64,000 nt of DNA from Defluviimonas sp. SAOS-178_SWC (GTDB lineage: Bacteria; Pseudomonadota; Alphaproteobacteria; Rhodobacterales; Rhodobacteraceae): NCBI RefSeq assembly GCF_039830135.1, contig NZ_CP156081.1:2590001-2654000 (forward strand), in the 5' to 3' direction. Within the stretch, counting starts at the first letter, position 1, and each line of letters begins with the position of its first letter. The notes beneath the pieces were generated by a model. The model ran no database searches. It was not told where the DNA came from and worked only from the letters and a program-made list of their open reading frames with translations. Position numbers and translations under genes: made by a program. Positions 56,882-64,000 of this stretch are shown here, piece after piece.

Positions 56882-57843
56882 CCCTTCCGCCGGGTCCAGC
56901 CGTAGAGGCAGATGAGTTCATGCGCGACATGGGCGCCGGCGATGGCCGTCGCCCCGGTCGTGTCGTAGGCGGGCGAGACCTCGACCACGTCGCCGCCGAC
57001 GAGGTTGATTCCGGCGAGATCGCGCAGGATCGCGGCGGCCTGCCAGCTTGCCAGCCCGCCCCAGACCGGCGTGCCGGTGCCGGGCGCGAAGGCGGGGTCG
57101 AGGCAGTCGATGTCGAACGTAAGGTAGGTCGGCCGGTCGCCGACGATCCCCTTGATTTTCCTCACGACTTCGGCCACGCCGGTTTCGTGCACCTCGCGCG
57201 CGTCGATGACATTCACGCCCATGAAATCGTCGTTATGGGTGCGGATGCCGACCTGAACCGAGGTCGCGGGGTCCACGATCCCCGACTTGATCGCCTTGTA
57301 GAACATCGTCCCGTGGTCGATCCTGTCGAAATCGTCATCGACCCAGGTGTCGGAATGGGCGTCGAAATGCAGAAGGCTGATCGGCCCGAACTTCTCCGCG
57401 TAGGCTGTCAGGATCGGGAAGGTGATGTAGTGATCGCCGCCGAGCGTCACCGTCCCGGCGCCGGCCGCGAGGATGCCACGGATATGCGCCGTGAGCGCCG
57501 CCGGGAAGTCCGAGACCTTCGCGTAGTCGAAGGCGAGATCGCCGTAGTCGACGATGTCGAGTTCCTCGAGCGGCGAATATCCCCAGCCATAGGGCGGATC
57601 GTAAGGCTGCAGGGCGCTCGCCTCGCGCACCGCGCGGGGGCCGAAGCGGGTGCCGGTGCGATGCGTCACCGCCTGATCGAACGGGACGCCGGTGATCGCC
57701 AGATCGACGCCCGTCAGGTCCTTGCTGTAGCGCCGCCGCAGGAAGCTTGTCGCCCCTCCGAACGCATTTTCGAAGGCGAGCCCGCGCCGTTCGGTCGCCG
57801 TGAAGGCCAGATCAACCTGCTTTTTCGCATCTTCCAGTGCCAT
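56878..57843 (-). CDS. speB: Agmatinase/ureohydrolase family protein
   Basis: The 321-residue ureohydrolase has the manganese-binding motifs GGDHYITFP, FDAHSDTW and FDIDCLDPAFAPGTG. It most likely hydrolyses agmatine to putrescine and urea, although guanidinobutyrate and related substrates are possible in this family. The ATG at 57843 is preferred over one at 57858 because GGAGA precedes it at the right distance. It is coupled to the DUF1499 gene. Confidence 0.88.
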   Translation of the reverse strand: MALEDAKKQVDLAFTATERRGLAFENAFGGATSFLRRRYSKDLTGVDLAITGVPFDQAVTHRTGTRFGPRAVREASALQPYDPPYGWGYSPLEELDIVDYGDLAFDYAKVSDFPAALTAHIRGILAAGAGTVTLGGDHYITFPILTAYAEKFGPISLLHFDAHSDTWVDDDFDRIDHGTMFYKAIKSGIVDPATSVQVGIRTHNDDFMGVNVIDAREVHETGVAEVVRKIKGIVGDRPTYLTFDIDCLDPAFAPGTGTPVWGGLASWQAAAILRDLAGINLVGGDVVEVSPAYDTTGATAIAGAHVAHELICLYGWTRRKG

Positions 57844-57932
57844 CGGAACAATCTCCATGAGGACAGGACATCGTTCGGGGCCGGAGATGTCGACGATCCG
57901 GGTGCGCCCAGCCGAGGGCAGACGGAGCGATT

Positions 57933-57954
57933 TGTCAAGAACATTTGATCAAAT
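57933..57954 (-). promoter_or_regulatory. Candidate speB promoter with 12-base palindrome
   Basis: A perfect palindrome ATTTGATCAAAT (57943-57954) lies just upstream of a minus-strand TTGACA (57938-57933), about 95 bases before the speB start. A -10 element is not obvious. The palindrome would be a natural site for an Lrp- or TetR-type regulator. The remaining spacer down to the amidohydrolase gene holds no ORF that I can support. Confidence 0.4.
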
Positions 57955-58121
57955 TGTCGATCCCCGTGAAGCTTTTGCCCCTGGCTTCGGGACGCCAGGA
58001 TAGTGATCAGCCCGAGACGTCGTAGGGGGATCGCGACCGCGGATGAGATCTTGGCCCGCGGTTCCGGATTCTCGGGCCGTCGGGCCGCTTTCGCCCCCTT
58101 CGAGGCCCCCATGCCGCAACG

Positions 58122-59282
58122 TCACAAAGGCTGCGCCCGCTCCACCAGCCGCGCGAAGAAGGTGGCGCCGAAGGGGGCGGCCTCGTCGTTGAAATCGTAG
58201 GCCGGGTGATGCAGCCCCGCCCCCTGGCCCTGCCCGAGAAACAGGTAACAGCCGGGGCGCTTTTCGAGGAGGTAGGAGAAATCCTCAGCCCCCATCTCGC
58301 GGCCGGCCTCGGCGTCGACCCCCGCCTCGCCCGCGACCTCGCGGGCGACATCGGCGGCGAAGACGGTCTTTCCGGGCTCGTTGACCGTCGCCGGATAGCC
58401 GAGATCGTAGTCGATTTCGGCAGTCACCCCGTAGGCCGCGGCATGGCCCGCGACGATCTCCTCGAAACGGCGCTTGACCTGCATCCGCACCTCGTCGCGG
58501 AAGGTCCGCACCGTGGCCATGAACCACGCCGTCTCGGGGATGATGTTCGAGGCTGTGCCGGCATGGACCTGGGTGATCGAGACGACGACCTCGTCCAGCG
58601 GGTTGACGTTGCGGCTGGCGATGGTCTGGAGGGCCGAGATCATCCCTATGGCGGCCGGGATCGGGTCGACACAGTCATGCGGATAGGCGCCGTGGCCGCC
58701 CTTGCCGGTCAGATCGACGCGGACCGTGTCGACTGCGGCCATGATCGGGCCGGGAGTCGTCACGAACCGGCCGAGCGGAACCTGCGGCGTGTTGTGAAGG
58801 GCATAGACGGCGCCGATGCCGAACCGGTCGAGGATACCCTCGCGCACCATGACCTCGCCGCCGCCGCCCTCTTCCTCGGCCGGCTGGAAGATCAGCGCGA
58901 CCCGGCCCGTGAAGCGGCGGGTTTCGGCAAGGTATTTCGCAGCGCCGAGAAGCATCGTCGTGTGGCCGTCATGGCCGCAGGCATGCATGACGCCGGGCAC
59001 GGTCGAGGCGTGTTCAGCGCCGGTTTCCTCGGCGATGGGCAGCGCGTCCATATCGGCGCGCAACCCGATGGTCGGCCCCTCGCCCTGCCCTTCGATGATC
59101 GCGACGATCCCGGTCTCGGCGATACCCTCGTGGATCTCGTCCACCCCGAATTCCCGGAGCTTGCCGGCGACAAAGGCCGCCGTCTTGTGGCAGGCGAAAC
59201 TCAGTTCCGGGTGCTGATGGAGGTGGCGCCGCCATTCAGTCATTTCGGGGGCGAAGTCGGCGATACAATTGAGGACGGGCAT
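58122..59282 (-). CDS. M20 family amidohydrolase (hippurate hydrolase/aminoacylase type), copy 1
   Basis: The 386-residue metallohydrolase shows the M20D motifs: LRADMDALPI, MHACGHDGHTTML, FQPAEEEGGG and a late AEDFSYLL. It should use two divalent metals to hydrolyse N-acyl amino acids or similar amides in the cytoplasm. It follows a paralogue at 59355 with a 72-base gap and is upstream of speB on the same strand. The two may have different acyl or amino-acid preferences. Confidence 0.9.
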   Translation of the reverse strand: MPVLNCIADFAPEMTEWRRHLHQHPELSFACHKTAAFVAGKLREFGVDEIHEGIAETGIVAIIEGQGEGPTIGLRADMDALPIAEETGAEHASTVPGVMHACGHDGHTTMLLGAAKYLAETRRFTGRVALIFQPAEEEGGGGEVMVREGILDRFGIGAVYALHNTPQVPLGRFVTTPGPIMAAVDTVRVDLTGKGGHGAYPHDCVDPIPAAIGMISALQTIASRNVNPLDEVVVSITQVHAGTASNIIPETAWFMATVRTFRDEVRMQVKRRFEEIVAGHAAAYGVTAEIDYDLGYPATVNEPGKTVFAADVAREVAGEAGVDAEAGREMGAEDFSYLLEKRPGCYLFLGQGQGAGLHHPAYDFNDEAAPFGATFFARLVERAQPL

Positions 59283-59354
59283 GATGGACCTGCAGTCTGA
59301 GGACGCGCACGACGATGGCAGGACGGCGCGCGCTCCGCAATGGGGAACAGCACC

Positions 59355-60518
59355 TCAGCCCAGCGGGAGCGCCCGTTCGACGAGGCGCGCGAAATAGCTC
59401 GCGCCAAAGGGTGCCGCCTCGTCGTTGAAATCGAAGTCCGGCTCGTGGACCATCGGGCCGACGCCCTGCCCGAGGAAAACCATCGCACCGGGGCGCACGG
59501 CCAGCATCGCGCCGAAATCCTCGGCCCCCATCAGCGGCGGATGATCCGGGATCACCCGGTCACGGCCGGAGATTTCCTCGGCCACGGCGACGGCGAAATC
59601 CGTCTTCGCGGGGTCGTTCACCGTCGGGGCAAGGTCGATCAGCCCGCCGATCTCGACCTCCACCCCCATCGCGGTGCCGATTCCGTCGCAAATCTCCTTC
59701 ATCCGGCGCCTCACCATCTCCTGCACGGCGGCGCTGTAACTGCGGATCGTGCCGCCGAGATAGGCTTCCGCGGGGATCACGTTATGCGTCGTGCCGGCAT
59801 GGATCTGGGTGATGGAGATCACCAAGGGTTCGATCGCGTCGGAATTGCGCGAGCTGATCGTCTGGATCGCGTTGCCGATGGTCAGCGCCGCCGCCACCGG
59901 ATCGCGGCTGTTCTGCGGATAGGCGCCGTGGCCACCCCGGCCCCTGATCCTGATGTCGAAATCCGTGACCGCCGCCATCAGCGGTCCCGGACGGGTGGCG
60001 AAGGTGCCGACCTCGTGGCGCGGCGAGGTGTGGAGCGCATAGACCTCCTCGATCCCGAAACGCTCCATCATGCCGTCGGCGAGCATCGCCGGGCCGCCCT
60101 GCCCGGTCTCTTCCCCCGGCTGGAAGATCAGCGCGACGGTGCCCGCGAAATTGCGCGTTTCGGCCAGGTATTTCGCCGCCCCCAGAAGCATCGTCGTGTG
60201 CCCGTCATGGCCGCAGCCGTGCATCCGCCCCGGCACGGTCGAGGCATGCTCGGCCCCCGTGCCTTCCGTCATCGGCAGCGCGTCCATATCGGCCCTGAGG
60301 CCGATCGTGCGGCCCGGCCCCCGCCCCCGGATCAGCGCAACCACCCCGGTCTTGCCGACGCCCTCGTGGATCTCGTCAACGCCGAACTCCTTCAGCCGCG
60401 CCACCGCGAAGGCCGCCGTTTCGTGACAGTCGAGCCCCAGTTCCGGATGGGCATGCAGATGCCGCCGCCAGGCCTTCATCTCCTCCGCCATATCCGCGAT
60501 ACTGTTCAGAACCGGCAT
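59355..60518 (-). CDS. M20 family amidohydrolase (hippurate hydrolase/aminoacylase type), copy 2
   Basis: The 387-residue paralogue has the same metal and catalytic motifs (LRADMDALPM, MHGCGHDGHTTML, FQPGEETGQGG, GAEDFGAML). It is clearly related to its neighbour but diverged, so the pair comes from an old duplication. GGAGGGCGGGGG precedes the ATG. It is probably the first gene of the M20-M20 unit and diverges from mazG across 65 bases. Confidence 0.9.
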   Translation of the reverse strand: MPVLNSIADMAEEMKAWRRHLHAHPELGLDCHETAAFAVARLKEFGVDEIHEGVGKTGVVALIRGRGPGRTIGLRADMDALPMTEGTGAEHASTVPGRMHGCGHDGHTTMLLGAAKYLAETRNFAGTVALIFQPGEETGQGGPAMLADGMMERFGIEEVYALHTSPRHEVGTFATRPGPLMAAVTDFDIRIRGRGGHGAYPQNSRDPVAAALTIGNAIQTISSRNSDAIEPLVISITQIHAGTTHNVIPAEAYLGGTIRSYSAAVQEMVRRRMKEICDGIGTAMGVEVEIGGLIDLAPTVNDPAKTDFAVAVAEEISGRDRVIPDHPPLMGAEDFGAMLAVRPGAMVFLGQGVGPMVHEPDFDFNDEAAPFGASYFARLVERALPLG

Positions 60519-60583
60519 CCCCCGCCCTCCCGCTGCGCCCTATGGGCCAGCCTAACCCCGCAACCGACGAAGAAGGAAGCGCC

Positions 60584-61414
60584 ATGTCCCGCGAAGAAAG
60601 CCAGCGCCTGTGCCTCGACCCAGAGGGCGGCATCGACCGGCTGGTGGAGATCATGGCGCGACTCCGGGATCCCGAGACGGGCTGCCCCTGGGATCTGGAA
60701 CAGGATTTCGCGAGCATCGCCCCCTATACGATCGAGGAGGCCTACGAGGTCGCCGACGCGATCGAGCGCGGGGCCTGGGACGAGCTCAGGGGCGAGCTCG
60801 GCGATCTGCTGTTCCAGGCCGTCTACCACGCGCAGATGGCGCGCGAGGCGGGGCATTTCGGCTTCGACGATGTCGTGCGCGCGATTTCGGACAAGATGAT
60901 CGCACGGCACCCGCATGTCTTCGGAGACGAGAGCCGCGACAAGACGGCCGAGGACCAGACCCGCGACTGGGAACGGATGAAGGCCGCCGAGCGGGCGGGA
61001 AAGGGCACGCTCGACGGCGTCGCCGCCGGACTTCCAGCGCTGACGCGGGCGGTGAAGCTGCAAAACCGCGCCGCGCGGGTCGGCTTCGACTGGCCGTCGA
61101 CGGGCGAGGTGATCGACAAGATCGCGGAGGAGACACGCGAACTCAACGAGGCGCGGGAGACGCTGGGCGAAGCGGAGATCTTCGAGGAGTTCGGCGACCT
61201 CCTCTTCGTCGTCGCCAACCTCGCCCGGCATCTGAAGATCGACCCGGAAGCCGCGCTCAGGGCCGCGAATGCCAAATTCATCCGCCGGTTTGCCATGATC
61301 GAATCGGCGCTGGCCGTACGCGGCAAGCGGCCCGAGGACTCGGACCTTGCCGAGATGGACGCTCTTTGGGACGAGGCGAAACGCGCCGAGAAGCACGGCG
61401 CGCCGGCCGCATGA
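60584..61414 (+). CDS. mazG: Nucleoside triphosphate pyrophosphohydrolase MazG
   Basis: The 276-residue protein has two MazG domains. The N-terminal one has the E-x2-E motif in TIEEAYEVADAI and ELGDLLFQAVYHAQ, and the C-terminal one has EETRELNEA and EEFGDLLFVVANLAR. It hydrolyses non-canonical or excess nucleoside triphosphates to monophosphates and pyrophosphate. The ATG at 60584 follows GAAGGAAGCGCC, better than an upstream ATG at 60542. Confidence 0.95.
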   Translation: MSREESQRLCLDPEGGIDRLVEIMARLRDPETGCPWDLEQDFASIAPYTIEEAYEVADAIERGAWDELRGELGDLLFQAVYHAQMAREAGHFGFDDVVRAISDKMIARHPHVFGDESRDKTAEDQTRDWERMKAAERAGKGTLDGVAAGLPALTRAVKLQNRAARVGFDWPSTGEVIDKIAEETRELNEARETLGEAEIFEEFGDLLFVVANLARHLKIDPEAALRAANAKFIRRFAMIESALAVRGKRPEDSDLAEMDALWDEAKRAEKHGAPAA

Positions 61415-61462
61415 GCGCCCCCGCCCGCAACGCCCATAATAGTCGATTAATTTTATCGGGTA

Positions 61463-61491
61463 TTGACGCGGCGCCCGGCCCGACGCATAAA
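61463..61491 (+). promoter_or_regulatory. Candidate promoter of the Fe(III)-binding protein gene
   Basis: TTGACG (61463-61468) and CATAAA (61486-61491) are spaced 17 bases. An A+T-rich stretch lies just upstream (61441-61460), and GACT-AAAGG-AGTC spans the Shine-Dalgarno at 61506-61518. Either could be a site for iron-responsive control; none matches a motif that I know with confidence. Confidence 0.55.
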
Positions 61492-61521
61492 CCGCGAAAT
61501 ATCTGACTAAAGGAGTCGACT

Positions 61522-62529
61522 ATGATCGCGCGAACGTCCCTCTTCGCCATGATGGCGCTGGCCTCCGCCACACCGCTGTTGGCCGATGAGGTCAATGTCT
61601 ATTCCCTGCGCCAGCCGGAGCTCGTACAGCCGCTTTTCGATCTCTTCACCAAGGAGACGGGCATCGACGTCAACGTCGCCTTCGTCGAGAAGGGCATGGT
61701 CGAACGGCTTGTCAGCGAAGGCGACCGCAGCCCGGCCGACCTCGTGATGACGGTCGACATCGCGCGCCTCGCGCAGGTCGTCGAGGCCGGTGTGACCCAG
61801 CCCGTCACGTCGGACGTGCTGGCCGCGAATATCCCGGCCGAGTTCCGCGACCCCGGCAACCAGTGGTTCGGCCTGACAACGCGGGCGCGCATCGTCTATG
61901 CCTCGAAGGACCGTGTCGCCGATGGCGAGGTCACGACCTACGAGGATCTGGCCGACCCGAAGTGGAAGGGCCGGATCTGCACCCGTCCCGGCACGCATGA
62001 CTACAACCTCGGCCTGATGGCGGCGATGATCGGGCATCACGGCGCCGACTACGCGCGGGACTGGGCGAAGGGGCTCCGCGCCAACCTCGCCAAGAAACCC
62101 GAGGGCAACGACCGGAGCCAGGTCAAGTCGATCTGGGCCGGCGAATGCGACATCTCGCTCGGCAACACCTACTACATGGGCGAGATGCTGGCCGATCCCG
62201 AGCAGGTGGATTGGGCCAATTCGGTACGCATCGTCTATCCGGTCTTCGAAAACGGCGGCACCCATATGAACGTCTCGGGCGTCGCGATGACCAAGGCCGC
62301 GCCGCACCATGACGCGGCGCTGAAACTGATGGAATTCCTGTCCTCCGACGCCGCCCAGAAGGTCTATGCCGAGACCAACCACGAATTCCCGGTGAAGCCC
62401 GGCGTCGAGCGGTCGGCACTGGTGGAAAGCTGGGGTCCGTTCACGCCCGACGATCTCAACCTGATGGACGTGGCCCGGTCCCGCCCGGAAGCGCTCAAGC
62501 TGATGGAAGAAGTGAACTTCGACGGCTAG
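61522..62529 (+). CDS. Fe(III) ABC transporter substrate-binding protein (FutA/FbpA type)
   Basis: The 335-residue protein has a short signal peptide (cleavage after PLLA) and a periplasmic-binding fold beginning VNVYSLRQPELVQPLF. The Tyr pair in GNTYYMGEML and an earlier Tyr at VYSLR are candidate ferric-iron ligands, as in FutA/FbpA. It binds Fe3+ in the periplasm. No permease or ATPase gene follows; the unit ends with a terminator. It would have to use a transporter encoded elsewhere. Confidence 0.9.
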   Translation: MIARTSLFAMMALASATPLLADEVNVYSLRQPELVQPLFDLFTKETGIDVNVAFVEKGMVERLVSEGDRSPADLVMTVDIARLAQVVEAGVTQPVTSDVLAANIPAEFRDPGNQWFGLTTRARIVYASKDRVADGEVTTYEDLADPKWKGRICTRPGTHDYNLGLMAAMIGHHGADYARDWAKGLRANLAKKPEGNDRSQVKSIWAGECDISLGNTYYMGEMLADPEQVDWANSVRIVYPVFENGGTHMNVSGVAMTKAAPHHDAALKLMEFLSSDAAQKVYAETNHEFPVKPGVERSALVESWGPFTPDDLNLMDVARSRPEALKLMEEVNFDG

Positions 62530-62555
62530 GCCATTCGAATTACAAAACAAGAGAT

Positions 62556-62578
62556 CCCCGGCCTCTGGCCGGGGTTTT
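62556..62578 (+). terminator. Rho-independent terminator of the Fe(III)-binding protein gene
   Basis: CCCCGGCC-TCT-GGCCGGGG is a perfect eight-base stem followed by TTTT, 27 bases after the stop. It makes the upstream gene monocistronic. Confidence 0.9.
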
Positions 62579-62589
62579 CGCATCCGGAC

Positions 62590-63492
62590 CTATTCGGCCG
62601 CCATCGCCGGAAGAACGCTTCCGACGACCTCGACCCCCGGCATCCGCGCCAGCGTATCGAGATCGGCGACAAAGCGGCCGCGCAGATCGGCGAGCTGGAG
62701 CCCGGCAAACCCGTGTTCGCGCGCCGCCTGCGGCTGGCGGGCATGGAAGGCCAGAAGCCGGTCGCGTTGTCCCGGCGCGAACCGCGCGCCCTGGCGGTAG
62801 TGGCGCTGGATCATCGCGATCGCGCTGTCGGTTATTGTTGGAGTGGCCCCCGGCAGGAGCGGATCGGCAACCCGCACCTGCGGCGCCAGGTGCGACAGCA
62901 GATCAAGCGGCTCGGTCCGGGTGGCGAGGACGACGACTTTCCGGGCGGAAAGCCCCTCGCGCAGCCCCTCGACGACCTCGACCCATCCGCCGGTGAAGCT
63001 CGCCATCGCCGGGACGTATTCCGAGAACGGCTCCATCTGCCGGTCGAGCGCGAAGCGCCGCCAGGCGGCGAGGAAGAGCGCGTCATAGGATTTCACCGTC
63101 AGGACCAGCCGGTCCACCGGCTTTCCGAGTGCCCGGCCAAGAACCTCCGCCCGCTTCGCCGCAGCCGGATAGAACCGGCCGCCAAGAAGGTTCGCCATCC
63201 GACCGGCAAGGTCATGTTCCGACAGGATCAGACCCCGACCGCCCCGGCACATACCGTTCAGGACGGATTCGACCGTCTGCACGAATCCGTCGATATCGGA
63301 ACCCTGATGGCGCGGTTCGGGGAACGCGCAGTCGAAACTGCCACCAGTCGCGCCACCGCGCCCCGGATAGGCAAGATCGTATCCCGTGGCTTCGATCGCC
63401 GCGCGGTTGGTGCCAAGGAAGCGCTGGAACATCTCCGCGCCGCTGCAATGGGCACCGGCATGGACAAGAATTTCGTACGAGTCGTCGCGCAT
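62590..63492 (-). CDS. Sulfotransferase-like protein of unknown function
   Basis: The 300-residue protein begins with EILVHAGAHCSGAEMFQRFL and GTNRAAIEATGYDLAYPGR, a pattern like the P-loop and following helix of sulfotransferase-family proteins in Rhodobacterales, although the usual Lys-Thr-Gly-Thr core is altered to HCSGAE. No signal peptide or membrane helix is seen. It might transfer sulfate from PAPS to a glycan or be an inactive relative. It is flanked by a convergent terminator and a divergent nucleoside hydrolase gene. Confidence 0.55.
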   Translation of the reverse strand: MRDDSYEILVHAGAHCSGAEMFQRFLGTNRAAIEATGYDLAYPGRGGATGGSFDCAFPEPRHQGSDIDGFVQTVESVLNGMCRGGRGLILSEHDLAGRMANLLGGRFYPAAAKRAEVLGRALGKPVDRLVLTVKSYDALFLAAWRRFALDRQMEPFSEYVPAMASFTGGWVEVVEGLREGLSARKVVVLATRTEPLDLLSHLAPQVRVADPLLPGATPTITDSAIAMIQRHYRQGARFAPGQRDRLLAFHARQPQAAREHGFAGLQLADLRGRFVADLDTLARMPGVEVVGSVLPAMAAE

Positions 63493-63652
63493 GGGAAACG
63501 CCCTTTTCCGGACCGTTTCCAAGCTGGCAACGAATTGTGGCGTAGGTTTGGCAACTTTTGGTTGCAGATCGGGCCAACGCCTCCCTCGCCCCCGTCTGGA
63601 CAAGGGCGAAAGCGCAAGCCAGTCTCCGCGCGTGGGCTCAGAGGAGACGGCA

Positions 63653-64000
63653 ATGCGCGCGAGGAAGATCATCATTGACACCGATCCGGGTCAGGACGAT
63701 GCCGTCGCCATCCTTCTCGCCCTCGCCTCGCCTGAACTGGATGTGCTGGGGATCACCGCCGTCGCGGGCAACGTACCGCTGGAATTGACGGCGAAGAACG
63801 CCCGGATCGTCTGCGAATTGGCCGGACGCAGCGATCTCAGGGTCGTTGCGGGCTGCGACCGACCCCTGCGGCGCAAGTTGGTGACGGCGGAACATGTGCA
63901 TGGCAAGACCGGCCTCGACGGCATCGCGCTGCCCGATCCGGTGATGCCGCTGGCCGAGGGGCATGCGGTCGACTTCCTGATCGAGACGCTGCGAAAGGAG
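63653..64000 (+). CDS. Nucleoside hydrolase (IUNH family), partial
   Basis: The first 116 codons are present and the gene runs off the right edge. The calcium-binding signature DTDPGQDDAVAILLAL is complete, followed by GITAVAGNVPLELTAKNA, typical of inosine-uridine-preferring nucleoside hydrolases. It cleaves ribonucleosides to base and ribose for salvage. GAGGAGACGGCA precedes the ATG. Specificity cannot be read from this part. Confidence 0.92.
   Translation, partial: MRARKIIIDTDPGQDDAVAILLALASPELDVLGITAVAGNVPLELTAKNARIVCELAGRSDLRVVAGCDRPLRRKLVTAEHVHGKTGLDGIALPDPVMPLAEGHAVDFLIETLRKE

Overview
The window looks like chromosomal DNA of an alphaproteobacterium of the order Rhodobacterales (Rhodobacteraceae/Paracoccaceae). 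The evidence is a high G+C content (about two thirds by eye), a dense gene layout with many TGATG and ATGA stop/start couplings, the gene order lptF-lptG-lptD-surA-pdxA-rsmA, a DUF4167 protein, a retropepsin-like membrane protease, and three copies of a short intergenic repeat that I recall as typical of this group. No tRNA, rRNA, CRISPR array, insertion sequence or prophage gene was seen.

Region 1 (1-15977) is a sulfonate-dissimilation region. It starts with a partial enolase-superfamily gene, a histidinol-dehydrogenase-family gene resembling the sulfopropanediol dehydrogenase HpsN, and a divergent LysR regulator. A minus-strand series follows: xsc, a TauE/SafE-type anion exporter, ackA and soeABC. 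Taurine would be transaminated by Tpa, the sulfoacetaldehyde cleaved by Xsc to acetyl phosphate and sulfite, the acetyl phosphate converted to acetate and ATP by AckA, and the sulfite exported or oxidised by SoeABC. tauR and tpa lie nearby, separated by an unrelated GT-C membrane glycosyltransferase gene. Paired CTGG half-sites with the same spacing precede xsc and tpa, and a third pair sits at the tauR start.

Region 2 (16035-25087) holds a BlaI/BlaR1-type repressor/membrane-protease pair, a complete glycerol-type ABC importer (glpVSTPQ plus DUF2160) whose two ATPases carry complementary motif defects, and two small exported proteins. Region 3 (25285-37332) is a surface-glycan gene set: GMC oxidoreductase, GT2, Gfo/Idh oxidoreductase, nucleotide-sugar epimerase, two GT4 enzymes, ManC, an arylsulfotransferase-like protein and phosphomannomutase.

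Region 4 (37383-53965) is mostly housekeeping: DUF4202, an unlisted 55-codon ORF, a TfoX C-terminal-domain gene with a structured leader, a TPR protein, ndk, an ABC-F ATPase, a MarC-family protein that appears to start at CTG, a retropepsin-like protease, holC-pepA, the LPS-export/outer-membrane cluster lptFGD-surA-pdxA-rsmA, and DUF4167.

Region 5 (54231-64000) has prmC-prfA, a DUF1499 protein, agmatinase speB, two tandem M20 amidohydrolases, mazG, an orphan Fe(III)-binding protein with its own promoter and terminator, a sulfotransferase-like protein, and the start of a nucleoside hydrolase gene cut by the window edge.
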